This document shows positions 42,244 through 50,579 of a DNA stretch of 64,000 nucleotides, piece after piece (the first letter of the stretch is position 1; each line of letters starts with the position of its first letter). The position numbers and the translations under genes are program-made. Source of the DNA: Bacillota bacterium (GTDB lineage Bacteria; Bacillota; Clostridia; Oscillospirales; Acutalibacteraceae); contig JAEZYP010000068.1 of assembly GCA_023418995.1 (NCBI GenBank), positions 47,948-111,947 on the forward strand. The letters are read 5' to 3'. Under the pieces are notes generated by a model. It was not told the origin of the DNA and made no database searches. It saw only the letters and a list, made by a program, of their open reading frames with translations.

Positions 42244-43632
42244 ATGAACATAGAAGAATTTTATCAGACTATCAAGGGGAAAACAGTTGCGTTTTGTGGA
42301 ATTGGATCGAGCAATCTGCCGTTGGTAAAGCTATTCGCGCAGCGCGGCGCGCTTGTTACGGCGCGCGACAGGCGGAGCAGGGAAAAGCTGGGAACTACTG
42401 CCGATGAGCTGGAACGCCTTGGTGTAAAATTAAAGCTGGGTGACGACTATCTGGAGGAGCTTCGTGAACAGATCATTTTCCGAACCCCCGGAATGAAGTA
42501 CTTTCTTCCGGAGTTGAACCAAGCGCGCGCGCGCGGCTCGGTGGTCACATCGGAAATGGAAGTTTTTTTCGAGCTTTGTCCCTGTAAAATTGTTGCGGTG
42601 ACCGGCAGCGACGGAAAAACCACCACCACCACCGTCATTTCTGAAATGCTCAAGGCGGCGGGAAAAACCGTCCATCTCGGCGGAAATATCGGCAACCCGC
42701 TTCTTCCGGAAATTGAAGCGATGCGCCCCGCGGATTTTGCAGTAGCGGAGCTTTCCAGCTTTCAGCTGATTTCCATGCGGCGCAGTCCGGATATCGCGGT
42801 GGTGACCAACGTCACGCCGAACCATCTTGATATGCATAAGGATATGCAGGAATACATCGACGCCAAGAAGAATATTATTCTGCACCAAAGCGCGTTTGGG
42901 CGCGCGGTGCTGAATGCGGATAATGAAATTACCGTCGGGTTTGCACAGTCGGCCCGCGGCGAAACCATCCTGTTCAGCCGCAAAACTAAATGCGAATACG
43001 GCGCGTGGCTCAATGAAAAGAATCAAATTATCTTTTCCGCCAACGGGAAGGATACCTTCGTAATGGATGCCGGTGAAATCAAAATACCCGGAAGCCATAA
43101 TATCGAAAACTACATGGCGGCGGTTTCCGCGCTGTGGGGCTACGTGGATGTCAGTGTGATGGCGCAGGTTGCAAAGACCTTCGGCGGCGTGGAGCATCGC
43201 AACGAGTTTGTTCGCGAGCTGGATGGAGTCCGTTATTTTAACGATTCCATCGGAACGACGCCGAGCAGAACGGCGAACGGAACGCTGTCTCTTTACGAGG
43301 ATAAGATTATCCTGATCGCTGGCGGCTACGATAAGAAGATTCCGTTTGATTCCTTTGGACCGGTTATTGCCGATAAAGTGAAAACACTGGTGCTGATGGG
43401 TGCGACTGCGGATCAGATTGAGCAAAGCGTTAAGGCGGCTCCAAATTACAGCGAAGGCTGCCCGAAAATCTTCCGCGTGCAATCGCTGGAGGAGGCGGTG
43501 AACGTCTGCCGCCGCGAGGCGGTAAGCGGAGATGTGGTGTCCCTTTCCCCGGCCTGCGCCAGCTTTGATATGTTCCCGAACTACGAGACGCGCGGAGAAG
43601 AATTCAAAAAGCTGGTTAATCAGCTGAAATAA
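42244..43632 (+). CDS. murD: UDP-N-acetylmuramoyl-L-alanine--D-glutamate ligase
   Basis: 462 residues from the ATG at 42244 (GGAGGCAGGT just before; the frame is open from 42145). Mur-ligase ATP loop VTGSDGKTTTTT, GGNIGNPLLPEIE, PNHLDMHKDM and C-terminal LSPACASFDMFPNYETRGEEF are all present (quoted in part). It adds D-glutamate to UDP-MurNAc-L-Ala in peptidoglycan synthesis. Here it is outside a dcw cluster and leads an operon with two peptidase genes. Confidence 0.95.
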   Translation: MNIEEFYQTIKGKTVAFCGIGSSNLPLVKLFAQRGALVTARDRRSREKLGTTADELERLGVKLKLGDDYLEELREQIIFRTPGMKYFLPELNQARARGSVVTSEMEVFFELCPCKIVAVTGSDGKTTTTTVISEMLKAAGKTVHLGGNIGNPLLPEIEAMRPADFAVAELSSFQLISMRRSPDIAVVTNVTPNHLDMHKDMQEYIDAKKNIILHQSAFGRAVLNADNEITVGFAQSARGETILFSRKTKCEYGAWLNEKNQIIFSANGKDTFVMDAGEIKIPGSHNIENYMAAVSALWGYVDVSVMAQVAKTFGGVEHRNEFVRELDGVRYFNDSIGTTPSRTANGTLSLYEDKIILIAGGYDKKIPFDSFGPVIADKVKTLVLMGATADQIEQSVKAAPNYSEGCPKIFRVQSLEEAVNVCRREAVSGDVVSLSPACASFDMFPNYETRGEEFKKLVNQLK

Positions 43633-43661
43633 CAGATGCAATGGATAACGGAGTGAAATGA

Positions 43662-44687
43662 TTGAGAGAATTGGATGAACTGAGAAGTCTGGTTTTCCGC
43701 CTTTGCGGCGCGCCGGGCACGTCGGGCGACGAGGCTGCGGCAGCAAAAATGGCGGCAAAGGAGCTTGCCAAATACGCGGAAACCAGCATGGATCAAATGG
43801 GTAATGTGATTGCCCGCATGGGAAACAAGGGCGCAAAGAACCATGTCATGCTCGATGCGCATATCGACCAGATCGGTCTGATCGTAACCGGAATCGACGA
43901 CGACGGGTTTCTGCGGATTGACCACTGCGGCGGCGTGGACCGCCGGGTACTTCCGGGCAGCCCGGTTACTGTTTACGGCAAGGAGATGCTCACCGGAATT
44001 GTCTGCTGTACACCGCCCCACCTTTCCGACTCCAAGGAGGAGAAGGTGGAGAGCATTGATAAAATGACGGTAGACGTCGGGCTGACCGCAGAGGAGGCGC
44101 AGGCGCTGATTCAGCCGGGAGACCGGATTCTTTTGAACAGCGAGCCGAAAGGCCTGGTCGGCAGCCGGGTTGCAGCTGCCGCTCTGGATGACCGTGCCGG
44201 CGTTGCATCACTAATCCGCTGCGCACAGCTTCTCGCGGATACCAGACTGAACTGTGAGCTGACTATTTTGTGCAGCGGCAGAGAAGAAGTCGGAGGGCAG
44301 GGGGCAAGAACCGGAGCCTACGCGATTAATCCCACACAGGCAATTATGGTGGATGTTGGTTTTGCCGAGCAGCCGGATGTTCCCCCTGCCAAATGCGGCA
44401 AGCTCGGCGGCGGACCGATGATCGGCATCGCCCCGCCGCTTGACCGTGCCATGAGCGGCACCCTGATTGAGCTGGCGAAGGCGAACGATATCCCTTATAA
44501 GCTGGATATCATGGGCAACTCGACCGGAACCAACGCAGACGAGGTCGCCATGACCCGGGCGGGAGTGCCGTCGGCGCTTCTTTCCATCCCCTTGCGCTAT
44601 ATGCACACCTCGGTGGAGGTCGTTGAGCTGGAGGATGTGGAGAACACCGCAATCCTCATAGCGCAGTACATAAAGGGGGTGAAGTGA
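43662..44687 (+). CDS. M42 family metallopeptidase (glutamyl aminopeptidase-like), copy 1
   Basis: 341 residues from a TTG at 43662. Two-zinc M42 motifs: DAHIDQIG, ALDDRAG, the general-base pair in GREEVGGQGA, DVGFA, and MHTSVEVVELED at the C-terminus. Such enzymes form tetrahedral dodecamers that trim peptides from the N-terminus. The next gene overlaps by a base and encodes a second M42 enzyme, so the pair may form a mixed particle with complementary specificity (inference). Confidence 0.9.
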   Translation: MRELDELRSLVFRLCGAPGTSGDEAAAAKMAAKELAKYAETSMDQMGNVIARMGNKGAKNHVMLDAHIDQIGLIVTGIDDDGFLRIDHCGGVDRRVLPGSPVTVYGKEMLTGIVCCTPPHLSDSKEEKVESIDKMTVDVGLTAEEAQALIQPGDRILLNSEPKGLVGSRVAAAALDDRAGVASLIRCAQLLADTRLNCELTILCSGREEVGGQGARTGAYAINPTQAIMVDVGFAEQPDVPPAKCGKLGGGPMIGIAPPLDRAMSGTLIELAKANDIPYKLDIMGNSTGTNADEVAMTRAGVPSALLSIPLRYMHTSVEVVELEDVENTAILIAQYIKGVK

Positions 44688-45712
44688 TGGCGGATTTTGA
44701 ACTGTTACAGCGCCTTTGCACCGCGCGCGGAATTTCCGGGAGCGAAAAGCAGGTGCGGGATATCATTTTAAATGAAATCAAAACATACGCCAACACGGTG
44801 GAGGTTTCCCCGCTCGGAAATATTATTGCTTTTAAAAAGGGAGCAAAAAAGCCGAAAACCCGCTTGATGCTGAATGCTCATATGGACGAGGTTGGACTGA
44901 TTGTCACGCATATTACCGAGGACGGGCTGCTCAAGTTTGCCCCGGTTGGCGGCATTGACCGCCGCGTACTCTGCGGCAAGCCGGTCACCGTGGGAAACGG
45001 GGTTCCCGGCGTAATCGGCGCAAAGCCGATTCACCTGCTGGAGGACGAGGAGAAGGAAAAGTCCATTCCGGTAAAAAATTTGTATATTGATATCGGAGCC
45101 GCGGACCGCGAAGAAGCGGAGCAATATGTCACCCCCGGCGATCCGGTCACCTTCGATTCTGTTTTTGATGCCTCGCACGGGATGATTAAGAGCCGCGCGC
45201 TGGATGACCGTGCCGGCTGCGCCATCCTAATAGAAATGATGAAACGGGATTTGGAATACGACATGGCATTTGTGTTTGCCGTTCAGGAAGAAATTGGTCT
45301 GCGCGGCTCGCGCACAGCCGCTTTCGCGGTCGACCCGCAGGCGGCCATAGTGGTGGAATGCACCACAGCTGCAGACGTCGCCGGTGTGGAAAAGGAACGG
45401 CAGGTCTGCCGTGTGGGAGACGGCGCGGTTCTTTCGTTTATGGATCGCAGTACGATTTACGATAAGGAATACTATAAAATGGCGTTTGAGGCGGCGGAAA
45501 AAGTCGGTGTGAAATGTCAGGCAAAACGGGCGGTTGCCGGCGGCAACGACGCCGGTGCCATCCATGTCTCAAGAGGCGGCGTAAGAACCGTCGCAGTATC
45601 CCTGCCTTGCCGCTACCTGCATGCGCCGGTCGGCTTAATCGCGCAGGAGGACTATTACTCCGCACAAAAGCTGGTATTTAAGCTTGCGGAAAAAATTGCA
45701 GGCGAGGAATAA
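44687..45712 (+). CDS. M42 family metallopeptidase, copy 2
   Basis: 341 residues from the ATG at 44687 behind GGGGGTGA; a GTG one codon upstream is also possible. It has the zinc and catalytic motifs NAHMDEVG, ALDDRAG, QEEIGLRGSR and ECTTAAD. About one third identical by eye to copy 1, so an old duplication. It is followed one base later by a GNAT gene. Confidence 0.9.
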   Translation: MADFELLQRLCTARGISGSEKQVRDIILNEIKTYANTVEVSPLGNIIAFKKGAKKPKTRLMLNAHMDEVGLIVTHITEDGLLKFAPVGGIDRRVLCGKPVTVGNGVPGVIGAKPIHLLEDEEKEKSIPVKNLYIDIGAADREEAEQYVTPGDPVTFDSVFDASHGMIKSRALDDRAGCAILIEMMKRDLEYDMAFVFAVQEEIGLRGSRTAAFAVDPQAAIVVECTTAADVAGVEKERQVCRVGDGAVLSFMDRSTIYDKEYYKMAFEAAEKVGVKCQAKRAVAGGNDAGAIHVSRGGVRTVAVSLPCRYLHAPVGLIAQEDYYSAQKLVFKLAEKIAGEE

Positions 45713-45713
45713 A

Positions 45714-46448
45714 ATGATTAAAAAAATATCCCTACCGGAGGAGCTTTCCTCCTTTGACAATACCATATTTGGCTGCCGCATCCAGTCTGCCGCTGCGGCT
45801 TACGGCATGGACGAGCCATTCGCGCAGTTCTGGACGCAGGAAAATAAGGCGGCAATCTGCAAGCTGGATGATGTGGTCACTCTGGATGCTTTGGACGACG
45901 CTGATTTTGAAGAGCTTGGGAGTTTACTTCGCATGACGGGCGCGAAGCACCTGCTTTGTGATCTCCGCACTGCCCTTTTGCTCGGTCTGCCGGTTACCTT
46001 GCAGGGAGAAATCATGGTCTACCAAAACATCATGAAACCGAAAACGCCGGCTTCCTTCGAGACGAACCCCAGCCTGCGCGGATTATATAACCTTCTTTGT
46101 GAATGCGAAACCGATACCTTTCAGCCGCCGGAGTTTGAATCGTTTTACTTGGATTTATCCCACCGGATCCGTCACGGCGCGGCAACAGCGGTCGGGGTCA
46201 AGGATGGCGACGCGTTGGTTTCCTGTGCAATCTGTATTGCACAGGCAGAAAATCAGGCAATGGTTTCCGCGGTCGCGACAAAGCCGGATCGGCGCAAAAG
46301 GGGCTTTGGTCATGCGGCGCTTGCGGCAGTACTCGCCCAGCTTAAGCAGGAGAGAATTTATATTTTGCGTGCCCAAAATGAGAACGAATATTTCTATAAG
46401 AGCTTCGGCTTTCAAAGCGCGGGCGAATTTGCGGAAATAACCCTATAG
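45714..46448 (+). CDS. GNAT family N-acetyltransferase
   Basis: 244 residues from the ATG at 45714 (GGCGAGGAATAAA before it). The C-terminal half has the acetyl-CoA site: ATKPDRRKRGFGHAALAAVL (Q/R-x-x-G-x-G/A type), then ILRAQNENEYFYKSFGF. The N-terminal half is another, diverged domain without a motif I recognise. It is in the murD-peptidase operon. Substrate unknown. Confidence 0.75.
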   Translation: MIKKISLPEELSSFDNTIFGCRIQSAAAAYGMDEPFAQFWTQENKAAICKLDDVVTLDALDDADFEELGSLLRMTGAKHLLCDLRTALLLGLPVTLQGEIMVYQNIMKPKTPASFETNPSLRGLYNLLCECETDTFQPPEFESFYLDLSHRIRHGAATAVGVKDGDALVSCAICIAQAENQAMVSAVATKPDRRKRGFGHAALAAVLAQLKQERIYILRAQNENEYFYKSFGFQSAGEFAEITL

Positions 46449-46511
46449 TACGGGAATAAAATATATACGCTAAGTATAGCGTGATGAATTTATACAAAAG
46501 GAGCAGGATGC

Positions 46512-46703
46512 GTGAAAGACAGCAAGCGGTTTGAGGTACTTTATTCACAGGGAGCTTTGGATATTTACCGTGTCATCGTGGACCGGGAAACCGGTGTGCA
46601 CTATCTGCAAACGGCCTGGGGCAATGCCGGAGGATTGACTGTCCTGCTTGGCAAAGACGGAAAACCGGTAATTAGCAACAACTATGATTATGATAAGGAG
46701 TAA
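46512..46703 (+). CDS. DUF6440 family small protein
   Basis: 63 residues from a GTG behind AAAGGAGCAG. The pattern RFEVLYSQGALDIYRVIVD, ETGVHYL, then GGLTVLLGKDGKPVI is the DUF6440 signature, small proteins of unknown function common in Clostridia. It ends 11 bases before the YnbB-type gene. Confidence 0.75.
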   Translation: MKDSKRFEVLYSQGALDIYRVIVDRETGVHYLQTAWGNAGGLTVLLGKDGKPVISNNYDYDKE

Positions 46704-46714
46704 TTCAGGAAAGC

Positions 46715-47986
46715 ATGCTGTATCCGTATTTTAAAATTGATGATTCCATCAAGAGCGCCGCTGAAAAAGCTACCCGATTAACGGAGGAAGCGGTTCGCCG
46801 AATCGACGAAATAACCGATTATAACCAGCAGAAAATGATGGCCGCCTTTATTGAGGCGGGGGTTAGTGAGAGCCATTTTGCGGCTTCCACCGGCTACGGC
46901 TACGGCGACCGGGGCAGGGACGCTCTGGATTTGGTTTACGCCAAAGCGTTGGGCGCGCAGGACGCGCTGGTGCGCCATAATTTTGTCAGCGGCACCCATG
47001 CGCTGACGGTCGCGCTTTTCGGCGTTCTGCGCCCGGGAGACACCATGCTCAGCGTGACTGGTATTCCGTACGATACCCTTCGCGGCGTCATCGGTTTAAC
47101 GGGCGACGGCAACGGCTCTCTTAAGGAATTCGGAATTCGTTATGAACAGCTGGATTTAAAGGTCGACGGTACGCCGGATTATGAAGGAATGGAAAGCCGG
47201 ATTCATCCCGGAATTAAAATGGTTTATCTTCAGCGTTCGCGCGGCTACAGCCTGCGTCCGTCCCTTTTTGTGGAGGATATCGAAAGGATTGTGAAGATTG
47301 CAAAGCGCAAAGCGCCGGACTGCATCGTTATGGTGGATAACTGTTACGGCGAGTTTGTCCAGCGGGAGGAGCCGGTCAGCCGCGGCGCGGATTTAATGGC
47401 AGGTTCTTTAATTAAGAATCCGGGCGGCGGCGTCGCGCCCACCGGCGGATATATCGCGGGTCGCGCGGATTTGGTGGAAAGCTGCTCCTATCGCCTGACG
47501 ACCCCGGGCACCGGACGTGAGATTGGTGCGACGCTCGGCAACAACCGCGAGCTGTTTATGGGTGCGTTTCACGCACCTCATGTGACGGGCGAAGCGTTGA
47601 AAACGGCGGTATTTACCGCCGCGCTGTTCAGCCTTTTCGGCTATGATGTTACGCCGAAATACGACGAGCCGCGCGCGGATATCATTCAGGCTGTCCTGCT
47701 CCGCAGGGAGGAAGCGCTTGTCGCGTTCTGCCGCGGCGTGCAGAAAGGCGCGCCGGTCGATTCCTTCGTCACGCCGGAGCCGTGGGATATGCCCGGTTAC
47801 GACTGCAAGGTCATCATGGCGGCGGGAGCATTCACGCTCGGTGCCTCCATCGAGCTTTCGGCGGACGCACCGCTCCGCGAGCCCTTCGCCGCTTGGATGC
47901 AGGGTGGCTTGAATTATCACAGTGGAAGACTGGGTGCTATGCTGGCGGCACAGTCTATGCTGGAACAGGGAATACTGGGAAAATAG
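46715..47986 (+). CDS. PLP-dependent methionine gamma-lyase family protein (aluminium-resistance protein, YnbB-like)
   Basis: 423 residues. Starts with helices typical of the family, then GYGYGDRGRDALDLVYA, HNFVSGTHALTVALFG, the cofactor aspartate in VMVDNCYGEF and PLP lysine in GSLIKNPGGGVAPTGGYI. In Firmicutes this family usually lies near glnR or hfq. The reaction is not established, and 'aluminium resistance' is a historical label. Confidence 0.85.
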   Translation: MLYPYFKIDDSIKSAAEKATRLTEEAVRRIDEITDYNQQKMMAAFIEAGVSESHFAASTGYGYGDRGRDALDLVYAKALGAQDALVRHNFVSGTHALTVALFGVLRPGDTMLSVTGIPYDTLRGVIGLTGDGNGSLKEFGIRYEQLDLKVDGTPDYEGMESRIHPGIKMVYLQRSRGYSLRPSLFVEDIERIVKIAKRKAPDCIVMVDNCYGEFVQREEPVSRGADLMAGSLIKNPGGGVAPTGGYIAGRADLVESCSYRLTTPGTGREIGATLGNNRELFMGAFHAPHVTGEALKTAVFTAALFSLFGYDVTPKYDEPRADIIQAVLLRREEALVAFCRGVQKGAPVDSFVTPEPWDMPGYDCKVIMAAGAFTLGASIELSADAPLREPFAAWMQGGLNYHSGRLGAMLAAQSMLEQGILGK

Positions 47987-47987
47987 C

Positions 47988-48016
47988 TTGACAGAAGAGC
48001 GATTATTACGTATAAT
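47988..48016 (+). promoter_or_regulatory. Consensus promoter of tRNA-Leu
   Basis: Perfect TTGACA (47988-47993), 17 bases, perfect TATAAT (48011-48016), 12 bases ahead of the mature tRNA 5' end. The -35 overlaps the region just after the preceding stop codon. Confidence 0.85.
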
Positions 48017-48027
48017 AGCTTTTGCAC

Positions 48028-48111
48028 GCGGGTGTGGTGGAATTGGCAGACACGCAAGATTTAGGTTCTTGTGGCAAAACCGTGCAGGTTCAAGTCCTGT
48101 CACCCGCACCA
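48028..48111 (+). tRNA. tRNA-Leu (anticodon UAG)
   Basis: 84 bases including encoded CCA. The acceptor stem GCGGGTG pairs with CACCCGC, the anticodon stem CAAGA/TCTTG holds loop TTTAGGT (anticodon TAG), a long variable arm is present, and the T-arm contains GGTTCAAGTCC. Reads CUA and other CUN codons. Its 3' side borders the decayed prophage. Confidence 0.95.
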
Positions 48112-48120
48112 AACGCACAT

Positions 48121-48168
48121 AACCCGAACATTCACTTTATCGGTGAAGCGTTTGGGTTTGTGTTTTTA
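48121..48168 (+). terminator. Terminator after tRNA-Leu
   Basis: AACCCGAA and TTTGGGTT outer arms with inner TTCAC/GTGAA, then GTGTTTTTATT. Starts ten bases after the tRNA. Confidence 0.7.
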
Positions 48169-48181
48169 TTGAGCTAAAACG

Positions 48182-48216
48182 AAACGAGGGATAACCGCAA
48201 AGGCTATCCCTCGTTT
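48182..48216. terminator. Bidirectional hairpin before the minus-strand prophage genes
   Basis: AAACGAGGGATA and TATCCCTCGTTT are perfect 12-base arms around a short loop. It lies 18 bases beyond the stop of the 56-residue ORF on the minus strand and probably terminates it. Confidence 0.75.
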
Positions 48217-48233
48217 GCTATTTCGTGGACAAA

Positions 48234-48404
48234 TTAACCTCGTTTTTCCGCTGCTTTTTCCTTTTGCTGTTCCTGCCACGCCTTAAATTCCGCTTGCCCC
48301 TGTTCGCTCTCAAAAAATTCCACAATGGCAGGGTAGAGCGTTGCAGCAAGGGCTTCTAATTCGTGCTTAGGGATTGGTGTTCCCTGTTTTTTGATTTTTG
48401 CCAT
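48234..48404 (-). CDS. 56-residue phage-type small protein
   Basis: ATG at 48404 behind GGGGGTATTCCCA, stop at 48234. It begins MAKIKKQGTPIPKHELEAL and ends with a charged helical tail (FKAWQEQQKEKAAEKRG). Small proteins of this look occur in Clostridial prophages and integrative elements, often near the recombinase end. Too short for most ORF cut-offs. It overlaps the end of the tape-measure remnant frame by 38 bases, so one of the two ends is probably not native. Function unknown. Confidence 0.6.
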   Translation of the reverse strand: MAKIKKQGTPIPKHELEALAATLYPAIVEFFESEQGQAEFKAWQEQQKEKAAEKRG

Positions 48405-48684
48405 TGGGAATACCCCCTATTGGTCTGGATTTTTTGCACTTATCGGTATCAAAAGGTAAATCGCCGGTATCTTCAATTTCCGTCCAGCCATCCACCGCCT
48501 TTTGGCGTGGTGCGAAATATTCCTGTGTGACATTCGCTCCGGCGTACGCGCCAGCAGAATTGTTCCCGGCGTAGGAACCCGGCGCGTTCGCGGAAACAGT
48601 GAAGCCGGTGGGAATGGCAGCGCGCATGTCGCGGCTCACCTGATTCATGGCGTCTTCAAAGCCCACGCCGATGCCCTCGCCCAT
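48367..48684 (-). pseudogene. Tape measure protein, C-terminal remnant
   Basis: 105 residues open from 48684. GEGIGVGFEDAMNQVSRDMR followed by AIPTGFTVS is typical of the last 100 residues of siphovirus tape measure proteins. The upstream coding (higher coordinates) is replaced at about 48690 by plus-strand DUF4417 DNA. Hundreds of residues are therefore missing. Confidence 0.8.
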
Positions 48685-48690
48685 ATTCGG

Positions 48691-50058
48691 TACCGAACCA
48701 ATCCGCTATTTTTGCGGAATCAATTTCTAGGCAAGGATAGTTTGCAGTTCCCAATAATTCAAAAACTAACCTTGTCTCACGAAGAAACAGAGGATTTAAG
48801 GTTGATTGGTTTTGATAGGGCAAAAAAGGAAGATGAACATTTTCATCGGATGGTTCATTTCTTTTTATATGACTATGAGTTTGAAGAAATTTGGAAGAGC
48901 CCCGATAAATATATAGAGCGAATGAAAAAATATCGTGCTATGCTAACACCGGATTTTAGTATGTATATTGAAATGCACCCAATTATGCAGCTTTATAATA
49001 CGTTCAGAAATAGGTGGGTAGGAGCATATTTTGCGCATAAAGGAGTCAAAGTAATCCCAACGGTTAGTTGGGGGCTTGAAAACACCTTCGATTTCTGTTT
49101 TAATGGAATTGAAAAAGGCTCAGCTGTGGCGGTTTCAACCTATATGGTTTCGGAACACAATAATCACAGTGATCAAAAAGAGTTTTTCTTAAAAGGTTAT
49201 AATGAAATGTTACGGCGTATAGAACCTGAAAAAATTATATGCTATAATGAGCCATTTTCAGAAATGCAAGGCGATATTGTTTTTGTGGACTATGATCTCT
49301 CATCGTGGAGGCATATGCATGACATTAAAGAGTACACACCATCTCCCTATGCAAAATATATTTGCGGAGCTGAGCCGTGGCCAAGAGATTGTTCGATAAC
49401 CATAAAAACAGGATATGTTATAAAAGATAATGATTTTATAAAGGGTATGGGAAGTGCGCAAGGTGGAAGTTGGCAGCCAAGCCCCAATAAACCGGATGAT
49501 CAGAGGTTTATTGGCGAGCCGGGAACTGTGAACATAACTACAGCACAAACCAAAAATGGAACATATGAGCGACAAACTAAAATCGGTGAAGATGGGCGGG
49601 CAATAAGAGAGAGGCATGAAACCGATCATGGCAGATCAGACAAACACACTAATCCACATGATCATAATATTGATTGGTCAGATGGTTTTCCAAATCCTGG
49701 TCCTCCTATAAATTATCCTGGTGATTCACCTGCATTCAAAAATTATGAAAGGATTAGAAAAATGAATAGTAATATAACGAATAATAATTTTGAAAATATT
49801 AATGATTTTAAGTGGTGCGTTCAGCGTGGTGGTGAGATAGAATTTTGTGTGGGAGAACGCATTTTTGGTGTATTTTCAAAACTCAAAAAGACACCTGAAT
49901 CGCCTTTTCAAATACTTGTTTGTGAAAAATACATTGAAAATCAGGAAAGCCATGACCTTTGGTGCGATTCTGCTGATGAAGCGCTTGAGTATAAAATAGA
50001 TGGAGTTCGCTTGCATGATATTATCACAACAGTAGAGGTAACAGACAGAACAATTTAA
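48691..50058 (+). CDS. DUF4417 protein, 5'-truncated, fused to a C-terminal domain
   Basis: The frame is open from 48502, but coding similarity begins at about 48691 with NPLFLRNQFLGKD; the N-terminal start codon is missing, replaced by prophage DNA. DUF4417 body: FFLYDYEFEEIW, MLTPDFSMYIEM, NTFRNRWVGAYF, VIPTVSWGLENTF, FCFNGIEKGSAVAVSTYM. Next comes a low-complexity stretch (ERHETDHGRSDKHTNPHDHN, then INYPGDSPAF) and a last 98 residues (KWCVQRGGEIEF, DEALEYKIDGVRLHDIIT) that look like a separate small protein. The DNA is clearly more AT-rich than its flanks. Function unknown; family occurs in phages and conjugative elements. Confidence 0.7.
   Translation, partial: YRTNPLFLRNQFLGKDSLQFPIIQKLTLSHEETEDLRLIGFDRAKKEDEHFHRMVHFFLYDYEFEEIWKSPDKYIERMKKYRAMLTPDFSMYIEMHPIMQLYNTFRNRWVGAYFAHKGVKVIPTVSWGLENTFDFCFNGIEKGSAVAVSTYMVSEHNNHSDQKEFFLKGYNEMLRRIEPEKIICYNEPFSEMQGDIVFVDYDLSSWRHMHDIKEYTPSPYAKYICGAEPWPRDCSITIKTGYVIKDNDFIKGMGSAQGGSWQPSPNKPDDQRFIGEPGTVNITTAQTKNGTYERQTKIGEDGRAIRERHETDHGRSDKHTNPHDHNIDWSDGFPNPGPPINYPGDSPAFKNYERIRKMNSNITNNNFENINDFKWCVQRGGEIEFCVGERIFGVFSKLKKTPESPFQILVCEKYIENQESHDLWCDSADEALEYKIDGVRLHDIITTVEVTDRTI
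49762..50058 (+). other. Possible internally started 98-residue protein inside the DUF4417 frame
   Basis: An ATG at 49762 has GAAAGGATTAG nine bases upstream and would yield a 98-residue acidic protein with NFENINDFKWCVQRGGEIEF and ending in TTVEVTDRTI. Small proteins of this pattern exist alone next to toxin-like genes, so it may be a separately translated product or a fusion through loss of a stop codon. Confidence 0.4.
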
Positions 50059-50142
50059 GTTTATAATGGAACAACTTTATCAATCGTCTGTTCCTGATAT
50101 GGCTTCTCAATCCCCAGAAACTGCTTGTGGCATGCCCATATA

Positions 50143-50190
50143 CAGCCGGGTAAAAAGCTCTTCGTTGCTCACCCGGCTGTCGGGTTTTTT
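50143..50190 (+). terminator. Terminator of the DUF4417 cassette
   Basis: CAGCCGGGT and ACCCGGCTG arms enclosing a smaller AGC/GCT pairing, then TCGGGTTTTTTA. It lies at the right edge of the inserted DNA, so the cassette brought its own terminator. Confidence 0.8.
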
Positions 50191-50561
50191 AAAGCATCCT
50201 CCGCGCCTTCGCTGACCACGTTCCGGGCAGTGCCCTTGAACATGGCTTCGGTGATGGCGCTTTTGTATGTAGCCAGTTTCAGCGGGGACGTGAGAAGCTC
50301 CACTTTCTCTTCGGTCAGCAGTTCTTTCGGCGCGTCCTTGTGCTTGAGGTTATAAATCAGGACAGACTGGTTTGCCAGAAGCGTAATCAGCCAGACGATT
50401 TCATCCAGCGCCAGTTCAAAATTCTCCGAGCGCATCAGCTTTTCGCCCAGATTTTCAAGGCCGCCGTATCGTCCGGCGATGGCCTTGGTCGCTTTTGTAG
50501 TGAGAATCAACTCATATTCCTCGCCGCCGATTTCAATCAGCGCGCCACGCTCGCTTTCCAT
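50169..50561 (-). pseudogene. Tail assembly chaperone-like protein, 3' end replaced
   Basis: 130 residues, start MESERGALIEIGGEEYELIL, GGAGGAG upstream. Helical protein with TTKATKAIAGRYGGLENLGE and LDEIVWLITLLANQS, the pattern of gpG-type tail chaperones that lie between the major tail and tape measure genes. Its last residues (after EGAEDALK) read into the terminator of the DUF4417 cassette, so the natural C-terminus is lost. Confidence 0.65.
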
Positions 50562-50579
50562 ATTCGTACTCCTCCTTCA

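Noticed and set aside
42430..43836. 468-residue minus-strand ORF opposite murD
   Set aside because: Shadow of a GC-rich gene; composition is unlike a protein and murD motifs are complete on the plus strand.
48502..48690. N-terminal 63 residues of the open frame leading into DUF4417
   Set aside because: This part is the antisense of the tape measure remnant and has no ribosome binding site, so it is not native DUF4417 coding.
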